A stretch of 64,000 nucleotides of DNA from Candidatus Gastranaerophilales bacterium (GCA_944323595.1 CALUTF010000003.1:1-64000), one strand, 5' to 3'; positions 8,746-19,001 are shown, counted from the stretch's first letter. The notes: generated from the letters alone by a model not told the origin. Translations and numbers: made by a program.

Positions 8746-8775
8746 TTGACTAATGATTAGTTGTTCTTTTATCAT
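8746..8775 (+). promoter_or_regulatory. Promoter placing transcription start at the GT8 start codon
   Basis: TTGACT (8746-8751), an 18-nt spacer, TATCAT (8770-8775), then 6 nt and the ATG at 8782. There is no Shine-Dalgarno sequence, so the mRNA is probably leaderless. Confidence 0.55.
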
Positions 8776-8781
8776 ATTAAT

Positions 8782-9708
8782 ATGGGTAATTTAGAAAAAA
8801 ATAATAATTCTGTTAATATTGTATATGCAACTAATAATAATTATATTGCATATTTGGCAGTATCTCTGGCTTCACTTATTGATAATACATCACCTGACAG
8901 GAATTATCGTGTTATTATACTTGAAACTGATGTATCTGATGATAATAAAAACAAGATACTTTCCATGCAAAAAGAAAATATTGATATAGATTGTGTAAAT
9001 ACTACGTCAGTGCTTCAAAATTTTAATGAAAATAAATTGTTTTGCCATATGCATTTTTCAAAAGAAATGTATTTGCGGCTTTTTATTCCTGATATTCTTA
9101 ATGAGATTGATAAAGCTATTTATCTGGATTGTGATACTATTATTGAAAGTGATATTGCAGAACTTTTTGATATTGATATAAGCCAATTTTATATTGCGGC
9201 AGCTAAAGATTTTAATTCGATTATTAATTATGATTTGTACCCTAATGTAAAATTGTATTTTGATTCTGCTATTAAAATTCCGGATATTAATAAATATTTC
9301 AATTCGGGTGTTTTACTGATGAATTTGTCAGAACTTAGAAAAGAAAATTTGCCGCAAAAAGCCGGGGTTTTGTTAGATTATTATAAAGAATTTCTCTATC
9401 CTGATCAGGACTTACTTAATTTGATTTGTGCTAATAAAGTTCTTCTACTATCCAATTGTTGGAATTATGTCTTTGCAATTAATCCTGCTATAATCCAATC
9501 TAATAAATTTGTTAAGCTTGCTGTTGAATATGTTTCAGGTCTCCAGAATCAAAAAATTGTTCACTATATTTCGGAACATAAGCCCTGGGATTTGCCTGAA
9601 ATGTTTTATGCGGATATCTGGTGGGCATTTGCTAAAAAATCGCCATTTTATCAAGAACTTCTTGCAAAGTATTTTGAAAAGCATCCTGAAAAGTTGCCCC
9701 AAAAGTAA
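8782..9708 (+). CDS. Family 8 glycosyltransferase
   Basis: 308 residues. GT8 enzymes transfer glucose or galactose from UDP-sugars, in bacteria mostly to lipopolysaccharide core or surface glycans. Signs seen: N-terminal NIVYATNNNYIAYLAVSLASL, the donor region FSKEMYLRLFIPDIL, the metal-binding DxD in YLDCDTI, YFNSGVLLMNL, DQDLLN, and a C-terminal HY..HKPW. The ATG at 8782 is preferred over the in-frame TTG at 8761 because the TTG lies inside the promoter. There are no membrane segments, so a cytoplasmic or membrane-associated enzyme is expected. It stands alone; the acceptor is unknown. An A/T-rich codon choice matches the neighbours. Confidence 0.87.
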   Translation: MGNLEKNNNSVNIVYATNNNYIAYLAVSLASLIDNTSPDRNYRVIILETDVSDDNKNKILSMQKENIDIDCVNTTSVLQNFNENKLFCHMHFSKEMYLRLFIPDILNEIDKAIYLDCDTIIESDIAELFDIDISQFYIAAAKDFNSIINYDLYPNVKLYFDSAIKIPDINKYFNSGVLLMNLSELRKENLPQKAGVLLDYYKEFLYPDQDLLNLICANKVLLLSNCWNYVFAINPAIIQSNKFVKLAVEYVSGLQNQKIVHYISEHKPWDLPEMFYADIWWAFAKKSPFYQELLAKYFEKHPEKLPQK

Positions 9709-9759
9709 GCTGTCTTCTCTTACTAAATAATTAAATAAACATTAATTTTATAGATTTTT

Positions 9760-9789
9760 TTGAAAAATAAATTAAAATGTTAATATAGA
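9760..9789 (+). promoter_or_regulatory. Possible clpB promoter
   Basis: TTGAAA (9760-9765), 18 nt, TATAGA (9784-9789), about 25 nt before the clpB ATG. No CIRCE-type inverted repeat was seen. Confidence 0.35.
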
Positions 9790-9813
9790 GATTATTTTAA
9801 AGGAGTTGATTAT

Positions 9814-12423
9814 ATGGTTGATTTGAACAGATTCACAAATTACTCTCAGGAGATTTTGTCATCCGCAAATGCAATTACTAATTCATACAAAAATACGGAA
9901 ATGCAGCCAGAACATATTATGCTTGCAATGATTAAGGACAGCGGGATTATTAAAGATTACCTGACAGAATTAAAATTGTTAAATCAGGGATTTATAGATA
10001 GAGTCGTAAATTCGGCAAAATCGTTCCCTGTTATCTCGGGTGTTGTGAACGGACAACAGTTGTTTTTGTCTAACCAGACAGCGCAGCTTTTGGATTTGGC
10101 TGATGAACAGGCTAATGAACTGAAAGATGAATTTATTGATATAGCTGATATTTTGCTTGCAATGACAAAACTAGACGGTTCAAATATTCAGAAAATTTTA
10201 TCCGACTTCAGGGTAAATTCAAATTCTGTTTTAAACGCAATGAAAAAAATAAGAGGTAATAAAAAAGTGGATAACAAAAATGCTGAAGAAAATATGAAAG
10301 CACTTGAAAAATATTCAACTGACCTTACAGCACTTGCCAGAAAGGGTAAATTGGATCCTGTAATCGGCAGAGATGAAGAGGTCAGAAGAATTATTCAAGT
10401 CTTAAACAGACGTACAAAAAATAATCCGGTACTTATCGGCGAACCGGGGGTTGGTAAAACCGCAATAGTTGAAGGGCTTGCCCAACGTATCGTAAGAGGT
10501 GATGTCCCTGAAAGTTTAAAAGACGTAAAACTGATTTCTCTAGACCTTGGTGCACTTGTTGCAGGTGCAAAATTCAGAGGTGAGTTTGAGGAACGTTTGA
10601 AAGCCGTTTTAAAAGAAGTTGAAGATTCAAACGGTGAAATTGTTATGTTTATTGATGAACTTCATACTGTTGTCGGCGCAGGTGCTACTGAGGGCTCAAT
10701 GGATGCTGGTAACCTCCTTAAGCCGATGCTTGCACGAGGTGTTTTGAGAACAATCGGTGCTACTACTATTAATGAGTACAGAAAATACATTGAAAAAGAC
10801 CCTGCATTGGAAAGACGATTCCAACCGGTACTTGTTAACGAACCGAGTATAGAAGATACAATTAGTATACTCAGAGGCTTAAAAGAAAAATATGAAGTCC
10901 ACCATGGTGTCCGTATTCTGGATAGCGCCCTTATTCAGGCTGTAAAACTTTCTGACAGGTACATCACAGACAGATTTCTTCCTGATAAGGCTATTGACCT
11001 TATCGATGAAGCCGCTTCATCCTTGCGTATTGAAATAGATTCTATGCCGGAAGAAATTGATGCTATGATGCGTCAAAAAATCCAGCTGGAAATTGAACGT
11101 GAAGCGCTTAAAAAAGAAACAAGCGATGAAGCAAAAGCTAAAGTTGAAGATATTTCTAAACATATAGCTACCCTTGAAGAAAAAATTTCCGCTATGAAAT
11201 GCCAGTGGGAAAAAGAAAAAGCATCAATCATCGGTGAAGCTGCAATTAAGGATGAGATTGATCAGGTTAAAAAGCAAATAGAAGAAGCCGAACGTAATAC
11301 AGACTTACAAACTGCCGCAGAACTTAAGTACGGTAAATTAATGCAGCTGGAAAAACAGCTTAAAGAATGTCAAAATCGTGACCGCTCTGAAAATAAACTT
11401 CTAAAAGAAGAAATTGACGACGAAGATATCGCAAATGTTGTAAGTAAATGGACAGGTATTCCTGTTTCAAAACTGGTAGAAAGCGAAAAACAAAAGCTGA
11501 TTAATATGGAAGAAATTCTTCACAAACGATTAATCGGTCAGGATGAGGCAGTAGAAACAGTCTCCGATGCAATTCGCCGTGCCCGTTCCGGCTTGAAAGA
11601 CCCTAAACGTCCGATTGGTACATTCCTCTTCTTGGGGCCGACCGGTGTTGGTAAAACCGAACTTGCAAAATCTCTGGCGGAATTTATGTTCAACGATGAA
11701 GACGCTCTTATCCGTATAGATATGTCAGAATATATGGAAAAACATAACGTCGCAAGATTGGTTGGTGCCCCTCCGGGATATGTAGGCTACGACGAGGGCG
11801 GACAATTGACTGAAGCTGTCAGAAGAAAACCTTATTCCGTTGTCCTATTTGATGAAATTGAAAAAGCACACCCTGATGTGTTCAATATTATGCTTCAAAT
11901 TTTTGATGATGGTCGTTTGACAGATTCTAAAGGCAGAACCGTTGATTTCAAAAATACTCTGATAATTATGACAAGTAATATCGGAAGTGACATAATTCTT
12001 GAAGATTCACTGAATAAACTTGTCACGCAGCAGGATTTTGATGAAACAAAAGAAAAAGTTATGGCAGTGTTAAGAAGCAGATTTAAACCTGAATTCTTAA
12101 ACAGAATTGATGAAACAATTTTCTTCAAAGCTCTGACTCTGCAACAATTATCAGCAATCGTTGATATACAAATGGATTACCTGAGAAGATTGTTAAAAGA
12201 TCAGGAACTCGATTTTGAAATAACAGAAGAAGCCAAAGAATTTCTTGCAACGCGCGGATTTAATCCTGTCTACGGTGCAAGACCGCTGAAACGTGTAATC
12301 AGACAAATGGTTGAAAATCCTCTGTCTAAACTTATACTTTCACAAAAATTCATGAAAGGCGACAAAGTTATTATTGATGTCGACAACGATGAAATTAAAT
12401 TCATTAAAGATCGTGAACAGTAA
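9814..12423 (+). CDS. clpB: ClpB protein disaggregase
   Basis: 869 residues, the usual ClpB length. This hexameric AAA+ chaperone threads aggregated proteins with DnaK help. Layout: Clp N-domain (1-150); first AAA+ domain with GEPGVGKT near 209 and FIDELHT; a long coiled-coil middle domain (about 400-525) that separates ClpB from ClpC and ClpA; second AAA+ domain with GPTGVGKTE near 608 and [10 protein letters not shown]-terminal D2-small domain with [19 protein letters not shown] lies 8 nt before the ATG. It ends just before a strong hairpin terminator. No dnaK or grpE is nearby. Confidence 0.97.
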   Translation: MVDLNRFTNYSQEILSSANAITNSYKNTEMQPEHIMLAMIKDSGIIKDYLTELKLLNQGFIDRVVNSAKSFPVISGVVNGQQLFLSNQTAQLLDLADEQANELKDEFIDIADILLAMTKLDGSNIQKILSDFRVNSNSVLNAMKKIRGNKKVDNKNAEENMKALEKYSTDLTALARKGKLDPVIGRDEEVRRIIQVLNRRTKNNPVLIGEPGVGKTAIVEGLAQRIVRGDVPESLKDVKLISLDLGALVAGAKFRGEFEERLKAVLKEVEDSNGEIVMFIDELHTVVGAGATEGSMDAGNLLKPMLARGVLRTIGATTINEYRKYIEKDPALERRFQPVLVNEPSIEDTISILRGLKEKYEVHHGVRILDSALIQAVKLSDRYITDRFLPDKAIDLIDEAASSLRIEIDSMPEEIDAMMRQKIQLEIEREALKKETSDEAKAKVEDISKHIATLEEKISAMKCQWEKEKASIIGEAAIKDEIDQVKKQIEEAERNTDLQTAAELKYGKLMQLEKQLKECQNRDRSENKLLKEEIDDEDIANVVSKWTGIPVSKLVESEKQKLINMEEILHKRLIGQDEAVETVSDAIRRARSGLKDPKRPIGTFLFLGPTGVGKTELAKSLAEFMFNDEDALIRIDMSEYMEKHNVARLVGAPPGYVGYDEGGQLTEAVRRKPYSVVLFDEIEKAHPDVFNIMLQIFDDGRLTDSKGRTVDFKNTLIIMTSNIGSDIILEDSLNKLVTQQDFDETKEKVMAVLRSRFKPEFLNRIDETIFFKALTLQQLSAIVDIQMDYLRRLLKDQELDFEITEEAKEFLATRGFNPVYGARPLKRVIRQMVENPLSKLILSQKFMKGDKVIIDVDNDEIKFIKDREQ

Positions 12424-12454
12424 TAATATCCATTAAGAGGATATGACTTAAGTT

Positions 12455-12488
12455 AATTACCCTCTCCTCATAGGTGAGGGTAATTTTT
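12455..12488 (+). terminator. Rho-independent terminator after clpB
   Basis: AATTACCCTC pairs with GAGGGTAATT around an 11-nt loop, followed by TTT. Confidence 0.75.
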
Positions 12489-12578
12489 CGCGCCGGATTA
12501 CGGATTTTTGAAATACACAGCCCTACAGCGCACGCAATAATTTTCTCAGTTGTGTTATGTAAAACTTTTATAAGGATA

Positions 12579-12607
12579 TTTAAATTTACATTTTTCGATG
12601 ATATAAT
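12579..12607 (+). promoter_or_regulatory. Possible glmS promoter
   Basis: TTTAAA (12579-12584), 17 nt, and a perfect TATAAT (12602-12607), giving a leader of about 30 nt. That leader is too short for a glmS ribozyme. Confidence 0.45.
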
Positions 12608-12645
12608 CTATTTTAGTAACAGACTTAAAGGGAGCAATAAATATT

Positions 12646-14490
12646 ATGTGCGGAATAGTTGGATACGTTGGTAATCAATCGGTTGTTGATATACTTCTTG
12701 ACGGCTTGGAACAATTGGAATACAGAGGATATGACTCTGCCGGTGTTGCTTTGCAAACTCCCGATAAATTGGATGTCTATAAGGCTGTAGGCAAATTATG
12801 TAATCTTAGAGAAGAACTCAAGCACCACACCGATGAAACCAGAAAAGCCATAATGGGTATCGGACATATTCGCTGGGCTACACACGGAGCTCCAACACTT
12901 TTAAATGCACATCCGCATTCTTGTAATTGCGGAAAACTTGTTGTTGTCCATAACGGTATTATTGAAAATTACAAAGAACTAAGAGAACTTTTAGCTTCAA
13001 AAGGTTGTGTGTTCAAAACTCAAACTGATACCGAAGTAGTTGCGCATCTTATTGCTCAAAAGTATGCATTAGCAAAAGATTTAACTGAAGCGGTACGTCT
13101 TGCCGTAAAGGACTTAAAGGGAGCGTATGCACTCTGTGTTATGCATAAGGAAGAAAAAAATAAGCTTGTAGGGACTAAATTGAATGCTCCGCTTCTGATT
13201 GGAGTTGGCGAGGAAGAAAATTTCTTTGCCTCTGATGTTCCTGCAATCATTAAACATACCAAAAAGGCTGTGTATCTTGAAGATGGAGAAATAGCTACTC
13301 TGACTAAAGATACTTATTCTGTTATTGATTCTGACGGGAATGCGGTTGATAAGAAAGAAGAAATGCTCCCATGGGAACCTATCGCATTGAGCAAGATGGG
13401 CTATAAACACTTCATGCTTAAAGAAATTCATGAACAGCCTGATGTAATCAGAAACATTCTTACCGGTAAACTTCATACACCGCAGGATAATGTTATTTTG
13501 AATGAAGTTAAACTGACAAAAGAACATCTGAAAAAATTAAATCGTATTCAAATTATTGCCTGCGGTACTTCATTACACGCCGCAATGATAGGGAAATATC
13601 TTCTTGAAACTCTCTGCGGAATTGCAGTTGATGTTGAAGCTTCAAGTGAATATATTTACAGGAGAACGGTGACGGATGAACATACCCTTGTTATCGGAGT
13701 TTCTCAATCTGGAGAAACTGCTGATACTCTGACTGCAATTAAACAGGCAAAAGCCAAGGGGTCTCATATTTTAATAATTACAAACCGTCCGGATTCAGCT
13801 ATGGCTCGCGAAGCTGACAGTCTTGTTCCTGTTAATGCGGGTATTGAAGTTTCCGTAGCAGCGACAAAATCTTATATCGCACAGCTTGTTTCTTTCTATC
13901 TGCTTGCAATTTATATGGCAGAAATAAAAGAAAGTGCAAATGAATATTTATTACTTTCATTGAAAACTGATTTGATGATTTTACCGCAAAAAATTGAGCA
14001 GATTCTATCGCACAAAGAAGAAATTCAAAAGTGTGCAAAAATTTATTCCGGCACAAAGGATTTTATCTATATTGCACGCGGAATAAATTATCCGACAGCG
14101 CTCGAGGGTGCTCTTAAACTTAAGGAAATAAGCTATATCAACGCAACAGGTTACCCTGCAGGCGAACTTAAACACGGCCCTATTGCGATGCTGGATGAAA
14201 CAATGCCCGTGCTTTCAATTTTGATGAAAGGCTGCGTTTACGAAAAACTTCTCTCAAACAGTGAGGAAGCAAAAGCACGTAATGCAAAAATGATTGCGCT
14301 TACAAATTCCGAAGATGAAAAATTGAATGATTTGTTTGACTTTATAATTCGAGTACCTGATGTTCAGGACTTGCTCTCACCTATTATTGCGATTGTGCCG
14401 TTGCAGCTTCTGGCATATTATATTGCGGAATTTTTAGGCAAAGATGTAGACCAGCCTCGTAACCTTGCTAAATCAGTAACGGTGGAATAA
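12646..14490 (+). CDS. glmS: Glutamine-fructose-6-phosphate aminotransferase
   Basis: 614 residues. It makes glucosamine-6-phosphate from fructose-6-phosphate and glutamine, the first step to UDP-GlcNAc for peptidoglycan and lipid A. The N-terminal glutaminase starts MCGIVGYVG, where Cys2 is the nucleophile once Met is removed; HIRWATHG and HNGIIENY follow. The C-terminal half holds two SIS sugar-isomerase domains (CGTSLHAA, SQSGETADT, ARGINYPTALEGALKLKEISY) and the family ending DQPRNLAKSVTVE. AGGGAG precedes the ATG at 12646. The next, 52-codon frame starts 1 nt after the stop. Confidence 0.97.
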   Translation: MCGIVGYVGNQSVVDILLDGLEQLEYRGYDSAGVALQTPDKLDVYKAVGKLCNLREELKHHTDETRKAIMGIGHIRWATHGAPTLLNAHPHSCNCGKLVVVHNGIIENYKELRELLASKGCVFKTQTDTEVVAHLIAQKYALAKDLTEAVRLAVKDLKGAYALCVMHKEEKNKLVGTKLNAPLLIGVGEEENFFASDVPAIIKHTKKAVYLEDGEIATLTKDTYSVIDSDGNAVDKKEEMLPWEPIALSKMGYKHFMLKEIHEQPDVIRNILTGKLHTPQDNVILNEVKLTKEHLKKLNRIQIIACGTSLHAAMIGKYLLETLCGIAVDVEASSEYIYRRTVTDEHTLVIGVSQSGETADTLTAIKQAKAKGSHILIITNRPDSAMAREADSLVPVNAGIEVSVAATKSYIAQLVSFYLLAIYMAEIKESANEYLLLSLKTDLMILPQKIEQILSHKEEIQKCAKIYSGTKDFIYIARGINYPTALEGALKLKEISYINATGYPAGELKHGPIAMLDETMPVLSILMKGCVYEKLLSNSEEAKARNAKMIALTNSEDEKLNDLFDFIIRVPDVQDLLSPIIAIVPLQLLAYYIAEFLGKDVDQPRNLAKSVTVE

Positions 14491-14491
14491 A

Positions 14492-14650
14492 ATGGCATCA
14501 ATTCATTCCACGACAGTAGATTTACCTAAAACTGCAATTAATAACATTGAAGATAATCTGAAATCTCTTGGTTATGATGTTTTACGCTGGGCTGTGGTTC
14601 AGGTTAATGACAATTCTGTTGTAGTGAGTTTGTCATATATAACAGGTTAA
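14492..14650 (+). CDS. Small 52-residue protein coupled to glmS
   Basis: The ATG at 14492 starts 1 nt after the glmS stop and the frame runs 52 codons to TAA at 14648. The product starts MASIHSTTVDLPKT and ends VVVSLSYITG. It is soluble, with an amphipathic middle (INNIEDNLKSLGYDVLRWAVV). Tight spacing suggests translational coupling to glmS. I do not recognise the family. It could regulate GlmS or be unrelated. Composition and codon use look normal for the region, which favours a real gene. Confidence 0.55.
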   Translation: MASIHSTTVDLPKTAINNIEDNLKSLGYDVLRWAVVQVNDNSVVVSLSYITG

Positions 14651-14668
14651 TATATATTAATATAAAAT

Positions 14669-14697
14669 TTGATTTTAAAAATTTTTGGTTGTACACT
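14669..14697 (+). promoter_or_regulatory. Possible metK promoter
   Basis: TTGATT (14669-14674), 17 nt, TACACT (14692-14697). The leader would be about 66 nt and contains GCCGG/CCGGC arms. It matches no SAM riboswitch class I can recognise. Confidence 0.4.
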
Positions 14698-14769
14698 GTT
14701 TCTTAATGGAGTGGCCGGGTTGGAATTAAAAAACTTACCGGCGGTAAAACAATTAAGGAGAATTAAAAA

Positions 14770-16044
14770 ATGACACCAAGAAACTTTTTATTCACTTCCG
14801 AATCAGTAACGGAAGGACACCCCGACAAAGTATGCGATCAGATTTCTGATGCTATTTTGGATGAATTTTTGACAAAATATCCACAGTCACGTGTTGCTGC
14901 AGAAACTACTGTAACGACAGGTATGGCGCTTGTATGCGGCGAAATTACCGCAGACTGCTATGTTGATATTCCGTCAATAGTAAGAAGTACTATTAAAAAT
15001 ATAGGTTACGTCGGCGAAGAAGGCGGCGGATTTGATTACAAAACCTGCGCAGTATTGACAAGTATTGACGAACAATCAGTTGATATTGCAGGCGGTGTAA
15101 ACAAAGCTCTTGAATCAAGAAACGATAATGCTGATACTTCAACATCAGAAACAGAAGATATCGGTGCAGGCGATCAGGGGATTATGTTCGGTTACGCTTG
15201 TAATGAAACACCTGAACTTATGCCTCTTCCGATAAGCCTTGCTCATAAATTATCTTACAGATTAGCTCAGGTAAGAAAACAGGGCATTCTGTCTTACCTC
15301 AGACCGGACGGTAAATCTCAGGTTACTGTTGAATACGTTGACGGAAAACCGGCGAGAATTGACACCGTTCTTATTTCAACGCAACACGACCCTGAAATTA
15401 ACGGCGAAACAGATAACGCTAAAATTCAGGAAATCATAAGAAAAGATATTACAGCATTTGTTATTGATGAAGTATTCGCACACGAAACAATCAAGTTAAG
15501 TGCTGATACAAAAATTCTTGTTAATCCTTCAGGACGTTTCGTAGTCGGCGGTCCTCAAGGCGATGCAGGTTTGACAGGACGTAAAATCATTGTTGATACT
15601 TACGGCGGTTATTCACGTCACGGCGGCGGTGCTTTCTCTGGAAAAGATCCTACAAAAGTTGACCGTTCTGCAGCTTATGCAGCAAGATGGGTTGCTAAAA
15701 ATATCGTAGCCGCAGGTTTGGCTGAAAAATGCGAAATTGAATTAGCTTACGCTATCGGTGTTGCAGAGCCTGTTTCAATTATGGTTGATACATTCGGTAC
15801 AGGTAAAATTTCTGATGACGAAATTTCTAATCTTGTTGCAGAAAACTTTGACCTCAGACCTGCCGCAATTATCAAACAGTTTGACCTGCGCGGTCTGCCT
15901 GCTAAAAACGGCGGCAAATTCTATCAGTTATTAGCCGCATACGGACATATGGGCAGAACTGATATTGATGTACCTTGGGAACATACGGATAAAGCTGCAG
16001 CTTTAAAGTCACAGGCTTTTAACTGCTGTTCCTGTTCAAAATAA
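14770..16044 (+). CDS. metK: S-adenosylmethionine synthetase
   Basis: 424 residues; it makes SAM from ATP and methionine. Signatures seen: [20 protein letters not shown] at the N-terminus, [12 protein letters not shown] (signature 1), [20 protein letters not shown], and [16 protein letters not shown] (signature 2). It is about 40 residues longer than the E. coli enzyme, partly through a longer central segment and a Cys-rich tail (NCCSCSK) not typical of the family. AAGGAG precedes the ATG. A perfect hairpin terminator follows. Confidence 0.97.
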   Translation: MTPRNFLFTSESVTEGHPDKVCDQISDAILDEFLTKYPQSRVAAETTVTTGMALVCGEITADCYVDIPSIVRSTIKNIGYVGEEGGGFDYKTCAVLTSIDEQSVDIAGGVNKALESRNDNADTSTSETEDIGAGDQGIMFGYACNETPELMPLPISLAHKLSYRLAQVRKQGILSYLRPDGKSQVTVEYVDGKPARIDTVLISTQHDPEINGETDNAKIQEIIRKDITAFVIDEVFAHETIKLSADTKILVNPSGRFVVGGPQGDAGLTGRKIIVDTYGGYSRHGGGAFSGKDPTKVDRSAAYAARWVAKNIVAAGLAEKCEIELAYAIGVAEPVSIMVDTFGTGKISDDEISNLVAENFDLRPAAIIKQFDLRGLPAKNGGKFYQLLAAYGHMGRTDIDVPWEHTDKAAALKSQAFNCCSCSK

Positions 16045-16053
16045 CTAAGTGAG

Positions 16054-16092
16054 GAAAAAGATTGAAGAAATATTCTTCAATCTTTTTCTTTT
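16054..16092 (+). terminator. Rho-independent terminator after metK
   Basis: GAAAAAGATTGAAGAA (16054-16069) pairs with TTCTTCAATCTTTTTC (16073-16088) around a 3-nt loop; more T follow. Confidence 0.9.
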
Positions 16093-16116
16093 TAACAACG
16101 TATCTAAGGAGAAATT

Positions 16117-16752
16117 ATGCAGGCTGTATTGCCGAAGTTTTACACAAATAATATAATGCCAAATCCCGTAACGAGTTTTACTCCGCAGCGAATTTTACCT
16201 CTTATTATGCCGACAGCAGCTATTCATCCTCAAGCAAGCGTAATAGGCAATGTCACTATCTGTGACGGAGTAAATGTAGCTCCTTTTGCTTCAATTAGGG
16301 GGGATGAGGGGACTCCGATTTATATAGGCCACGGCTCTAATATTCAGGACGGTGTTGTAATCCACGGATTGAAAGACGGTCGCGTTAAACAAGATAACAA
16401 AGAATTTTCTGTATATATCGGCAATAATACAAGCCTTGCACATCAGGCACAGGTACACGGGCCTGCAAAAATAGGAGATAACGTATTTGCCGGCATGCAA
16501 TCGTTTGTTTATAAATCAGAAATCGGTAATAATGTAGTAATTGAACCTGCTGCTAAAGTTATCGGGGTTAAGGTAGAGTCTGACAGATATGTTCCCGCAG
16601 GTGAAGTCATTAAAACACAGGAGCAGGCTGATAAACTTCCTCGCATAACTTCTGATTATAAGAATAAAGATTTAAACCGCGAAGTTGTTGATGTTAATAA
16701 GGAACTGGCTTTTTCATATCCTGCTAATTATTATTTGAACAATTTTATTTAG
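16117..16752 (+). CDS. CcmM-like gamma-class carbonic anhydrase (left-handed beta-helix)
   Basis: 211 residues with hexapeptide repeats (IGNVTI, VNVAPF, IGHGSNI, IGDNVF, IGNNVV). The sequence resembles the N-terminal gamma-carbonic-anhydrase domain of cyanobacterial CcmM in detail: SIRGDEGTPIYIG, NIQDGVVIHGL, SLAHQAQVHGP, YVPAGEVI.T..QAD.LP. The three expected zinc ligands are present: His83, His109 and His114. It has no RbcS-like C-terminal modules, and no carboxysome or Rubisco gene is nearby. Gamma enzymes interconvert CO2 and bicarbonate; activity here is inferred. AAGGAG precedes the ATG. Its 3' end overlaps the convergent YibE/F gene by 8 bp. Confidence 0.85.
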   Translation: MQAVLPKFYTNNIMPNPVTSFTPQRILPLIMPTAAIHPQASVIGNVTICDGVNVAPFASIRGDEGTPIYIGHGSNIQDGVVIHGLKDGRVKQDNKEFSVYIGNNTSLAHQAQVHGPAKIGDNVFAGMQSFVYKSEIGNNVVIEPAAKVIGVKVESDRYVPAGEVIKTQEQADKLPRITSDYKNKDLNREVVDVNKELAFSYPANYYLNNFI

Positions 16753-17845
16753 CAGATTTTTTCTTTCTGATAAGTATTGCAGATACAATAGCGGTAAGCG
16801 GAACACAGGCAAGAATTCCTATGCTTCCGATGAGGGCTGAGACAATTTCTGTTGCGACCTGATTAAGGTTAAAGAATTTTTGCAGGTCTATGTTGTTGGC
16901 CAGTAGTACCAGCGGAAGTGCGCTTCCAAGGTATACGAGGATTAATGTATTTGCCATCGTGCCGATAATATCGCATCCCACATTCATTCCTGATTTAAAT
17001 AGTTCTTTTGTCGTCATCGTAGTATTTGTTTGATAAAGTTCATTTATTGTACTTGCGATTGAGACTCCTATATCCATAACAGCACCGAGTGTTGCAAGCA
17101 TCATAGAAGCTGTCAGGATTCCGGTAAAGTCCAAGTTAGGTCTTGCTGAATATAAAAACATAGTTTCTTCTCCGGCAAATCCTGTCAGATGCGCAAAGTT
17201 AATTGCAATTATTGAAATTATTCCTGCAAAAATAAGGCTTGCGGCAGAACCAATTACAGCCGAAGTGCTTTTTCTGTTAAAGCCCGCTACTATATAAATA
17301 GTGACAATGGTTGCGAGTATACACACAAGTATGGCTGCTAAAATCGGGTTAACTCCGTATAAAATCAGAGGCATCAGTATAAAAAATATCATAGCAACAG
17401 TTGTGAAGATGGAAATGAAACTCAAAAGCCCTTTTAATCGTCCGACAAGCAGCAGTCCGGCAAAAAATATTGCTCCAAGCCAGTATAGTGTTGTGTCACG
17501 TTTAAAATCCGCAATAAAAAAGTCTACATCATCTTCGCTTCCGACAACTTCATCTTTTGCTTCAAGGTGGAGAATAACTTTATCACCCTTAGAAAGCATC
17601 ATATCGTATGCAGGATTGTTAGTAATAACATTTTCAATCAGCTGTTCGCTGCCTTTAAATTCTCCCGTGAGAACTTTAACAGTGGCAAGCTGTTTTGTCA
17701 TTGATTGCCCGTTGCTTTCCCCGTCCATATCAATGTAGTCTATACTTTCAATAATCCCCGTTTCAGATTTCAAAACAGGCGGTTCTGCAAGCACCGGCAA
17801 TATTGCCATAAACATTACAAATATAAATAAAAATATTTTTTTCAT
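16745..17845 (-). CDS. YibE/F-like membrane protein
   Basis: 366 residues. A signal peptide (MKKIFLFIFVMFMAILPVLA) is followed by a beta-rich extracytoplasmic domain of about 100 residues (GIIESIDYID... VKVLTGEFKG), then about seven membrane helices with the family features LYWLGAIFFAGLLLVGRLKG and MLATLGAVMDIGVSIASTINEL. The family is widespread, often in Firmicutes, and its function is not established; transport has been suggested. It starts 15 bp after the ruvB stop, so it is probably cotranscribed with ruvB. AGGGAT lies before the start. Confidence 0.85.
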   Translation of the reverse strand: MKKIFLFIFVMFMAILPVLAEPPVLKSETGIIESIDYIDMDGESNGQSMTKQLATVKVLTGEFKGSEQLIENVITNNPAYDMMLSKGDKVILHLEAKDEVVGSEDDVDFFIADFKRDTTLYWLGAIFFAGLLLVGRLKGLLSFISIFTTVAMIFFILMPLILYGVNPILAAILVCILATIVTIYIVAGFNRKSTSAVIGSAASLIFAGIISIIAINFAHLTGFAGEETMFLYSARPNLDFTGILTASMMLATLGAVMDIGVSIASTINELYQTNTTMTTKELFKSGMNVGCDIIGTMANTLILVYLGSALPLVLLANNIDLQKFFNLNQVATEIVSALIGSIGILACVPLTAIVSAILIRKKKSAK

Positions 17846-17860
17846 TATGTTATCCCTGAT

Positions 17861-18928
17861 TTAAAACAAATTTTGCTGTTCAGCTGTTTGCGGAACTTTA
17901 TATCCCATATGGCGGTAAGTTTCAGGCGAAACTTTGCGCCCCCTCGGGGTTCTCTGGAGTAATCCCGCCTGCAGCAGGAAAGGTTCGCAGACGTCCTCTA
18001 TTGTTCTGACGTCTTCTCCTATGGCTGCGGCGATTGTTTCAATTCCGACAGGACCGCCGTCATATTTTTCTATAATCAAACGCAAAAGACTTCGGTCTGT
18101 GTTATCAAGCCCGTAGTTATCTATTTTTAAGATATCAAGCGCGCTGTTTGCGACATCTTTTGTAATTTTACCGTCATATTTAACAAGCGCAAAGTCGCTT
18201 ACACGTTTTACCAGTCTGTTTGCTATACGCGGGGTGCCTCTTGAACGTCTGGCTATTGCATGTGCGCCATCTTCGTCTATTTCTATATTCAAAATTCCTG
18301 CTGTCCTTGTTATTACCTGCGCAAGCTCATCTTCTGTGTAAAATTCAAGTCTGTGAATGATACCGAATCTGTCTCTTAACGGGCCTGACAGTTCTCCTGC
18401 TTTTGTAGTTGCTCCGATTAGCGTGAATTTAGGAAGCGGAAGCCGCATTGTTTTTACTGTCTGGCTTTTGCCTGTGGTCATATCAAGAATAAAATCTTCC
18501 ATTGCAGGGTAAAGAATTTCTTCTGCAACTTTATTCAGACGGTGAATTTCATCAATAAACAAGATTTCCCCGCCTTTAAGCGACATTAAAATCCCTATAA
18601 TATCTCTTGGCCGCTCCAGTGCCGGTGCTGATGTAATCTTAATTTCTACACCCATTTGTTCGGCTATTACTCCTGCAAGAGTTGTTTTTCCAAGCCCCGG
18701 AGGTCCGTAAAATAAAAGATGGTCAAGCGGTAATTCCCGTTTTTTTGCTGCTTCTATGGAAATTTTCAGAGTCTCTTTTAGTGCACTCTGACCTATGTAT
18801 GTATCAAAGCTTTTAGGGCGGATGCAGTTTTCGAAATTTTTGTCAAATTCAATGCTCTCAGCCTTTATTACGGGGTTTTTCTTTGCCTTTATGTGTTCAA
18901 AGTTTTCGTCGTCTGCTATGATACTCAT
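17861..18928 (-). CDS. ruvB: Holliday junction branch-migration helicase RuvB
   Basis: 355 residues. This is the hexameric AAA+ motor of RuvABC recombination. Seen: the family start region [11 protein letters not shown], Walker [12 protein letters not shown], Walker [11 protein letters not shown], sensor [18 protein letters not shown], arginine-finger region, and C-terminal winged helix with [28 protein letters not shown] precedes the ATG at 18928. It is the first gene of a likely ruvB-yibE/F operon, and shares a 73-bp divergent region with dapL that holds a perfect palindrome. Confidence 0.97.
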   Translation of the reverse strand: MSIIADDENFEHIKAKKNPVIKAESIEFDKNFENCIRPKSFDTYIGQSALKETLKISIEAAKKRELPLDHLLFYGPPGLGKTTLAGVIAEQMGVEIKITSAPALERPRDIIGILMSLKGGEILFIDEIHRLNKVAEEILYPAMEDFILDMTTGKSQTVKTMRLPLPKFTLIGATTKAGELSGPLRDRFGIIHRLEFYTEDELAQVITRTAGILNIEIDEDGAHAIARRSRGTPRIANRLVKRVSDFALVKYDGKITKDVANSALDILKIDNYGLDNTDRSLLRLIIEKYDGGPVGIETIAAAIGEDVRTIEDVCEPFLLQAGLLQRTPRGRKVSPETYRHMGYKVPQTAEQQNLF

Positions 18929-18948
18929 GTTCTTCCCTTTTTCCTTAT

Positions 18949-18964
18949 TTCATGATATCATGAA
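18949..18964. promoter_or_regulatory. Perfect 16-bp palindrome between ruvB and dapL
   Basis: TTCATGATATCATGAA reads the same on both strands and sits midway in the 73-bp divergent intergenic region, where both promoters must lie. It has the form of a dimeric regulator operator; the regulator is unknown. Confidence 0.5.
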
Positions 18965-19001
18965 GTCAAGTTATAGAAAAGAATGTTAAGAAGGAGAAGT
19001 T

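Noticed and set aside
12607-12646. glmS ribozyme upstream of glmS
   Set aside because: The leader from the predicted promoter is about 30 nt and shows no ribozyme core.
14651-14769. SAM riboswitch upstream of metK
   Set aside because: The leader is too short for SAM-I and does not match the small SAM classes I know; only a weak GCCGG/CCGGC stem is present.
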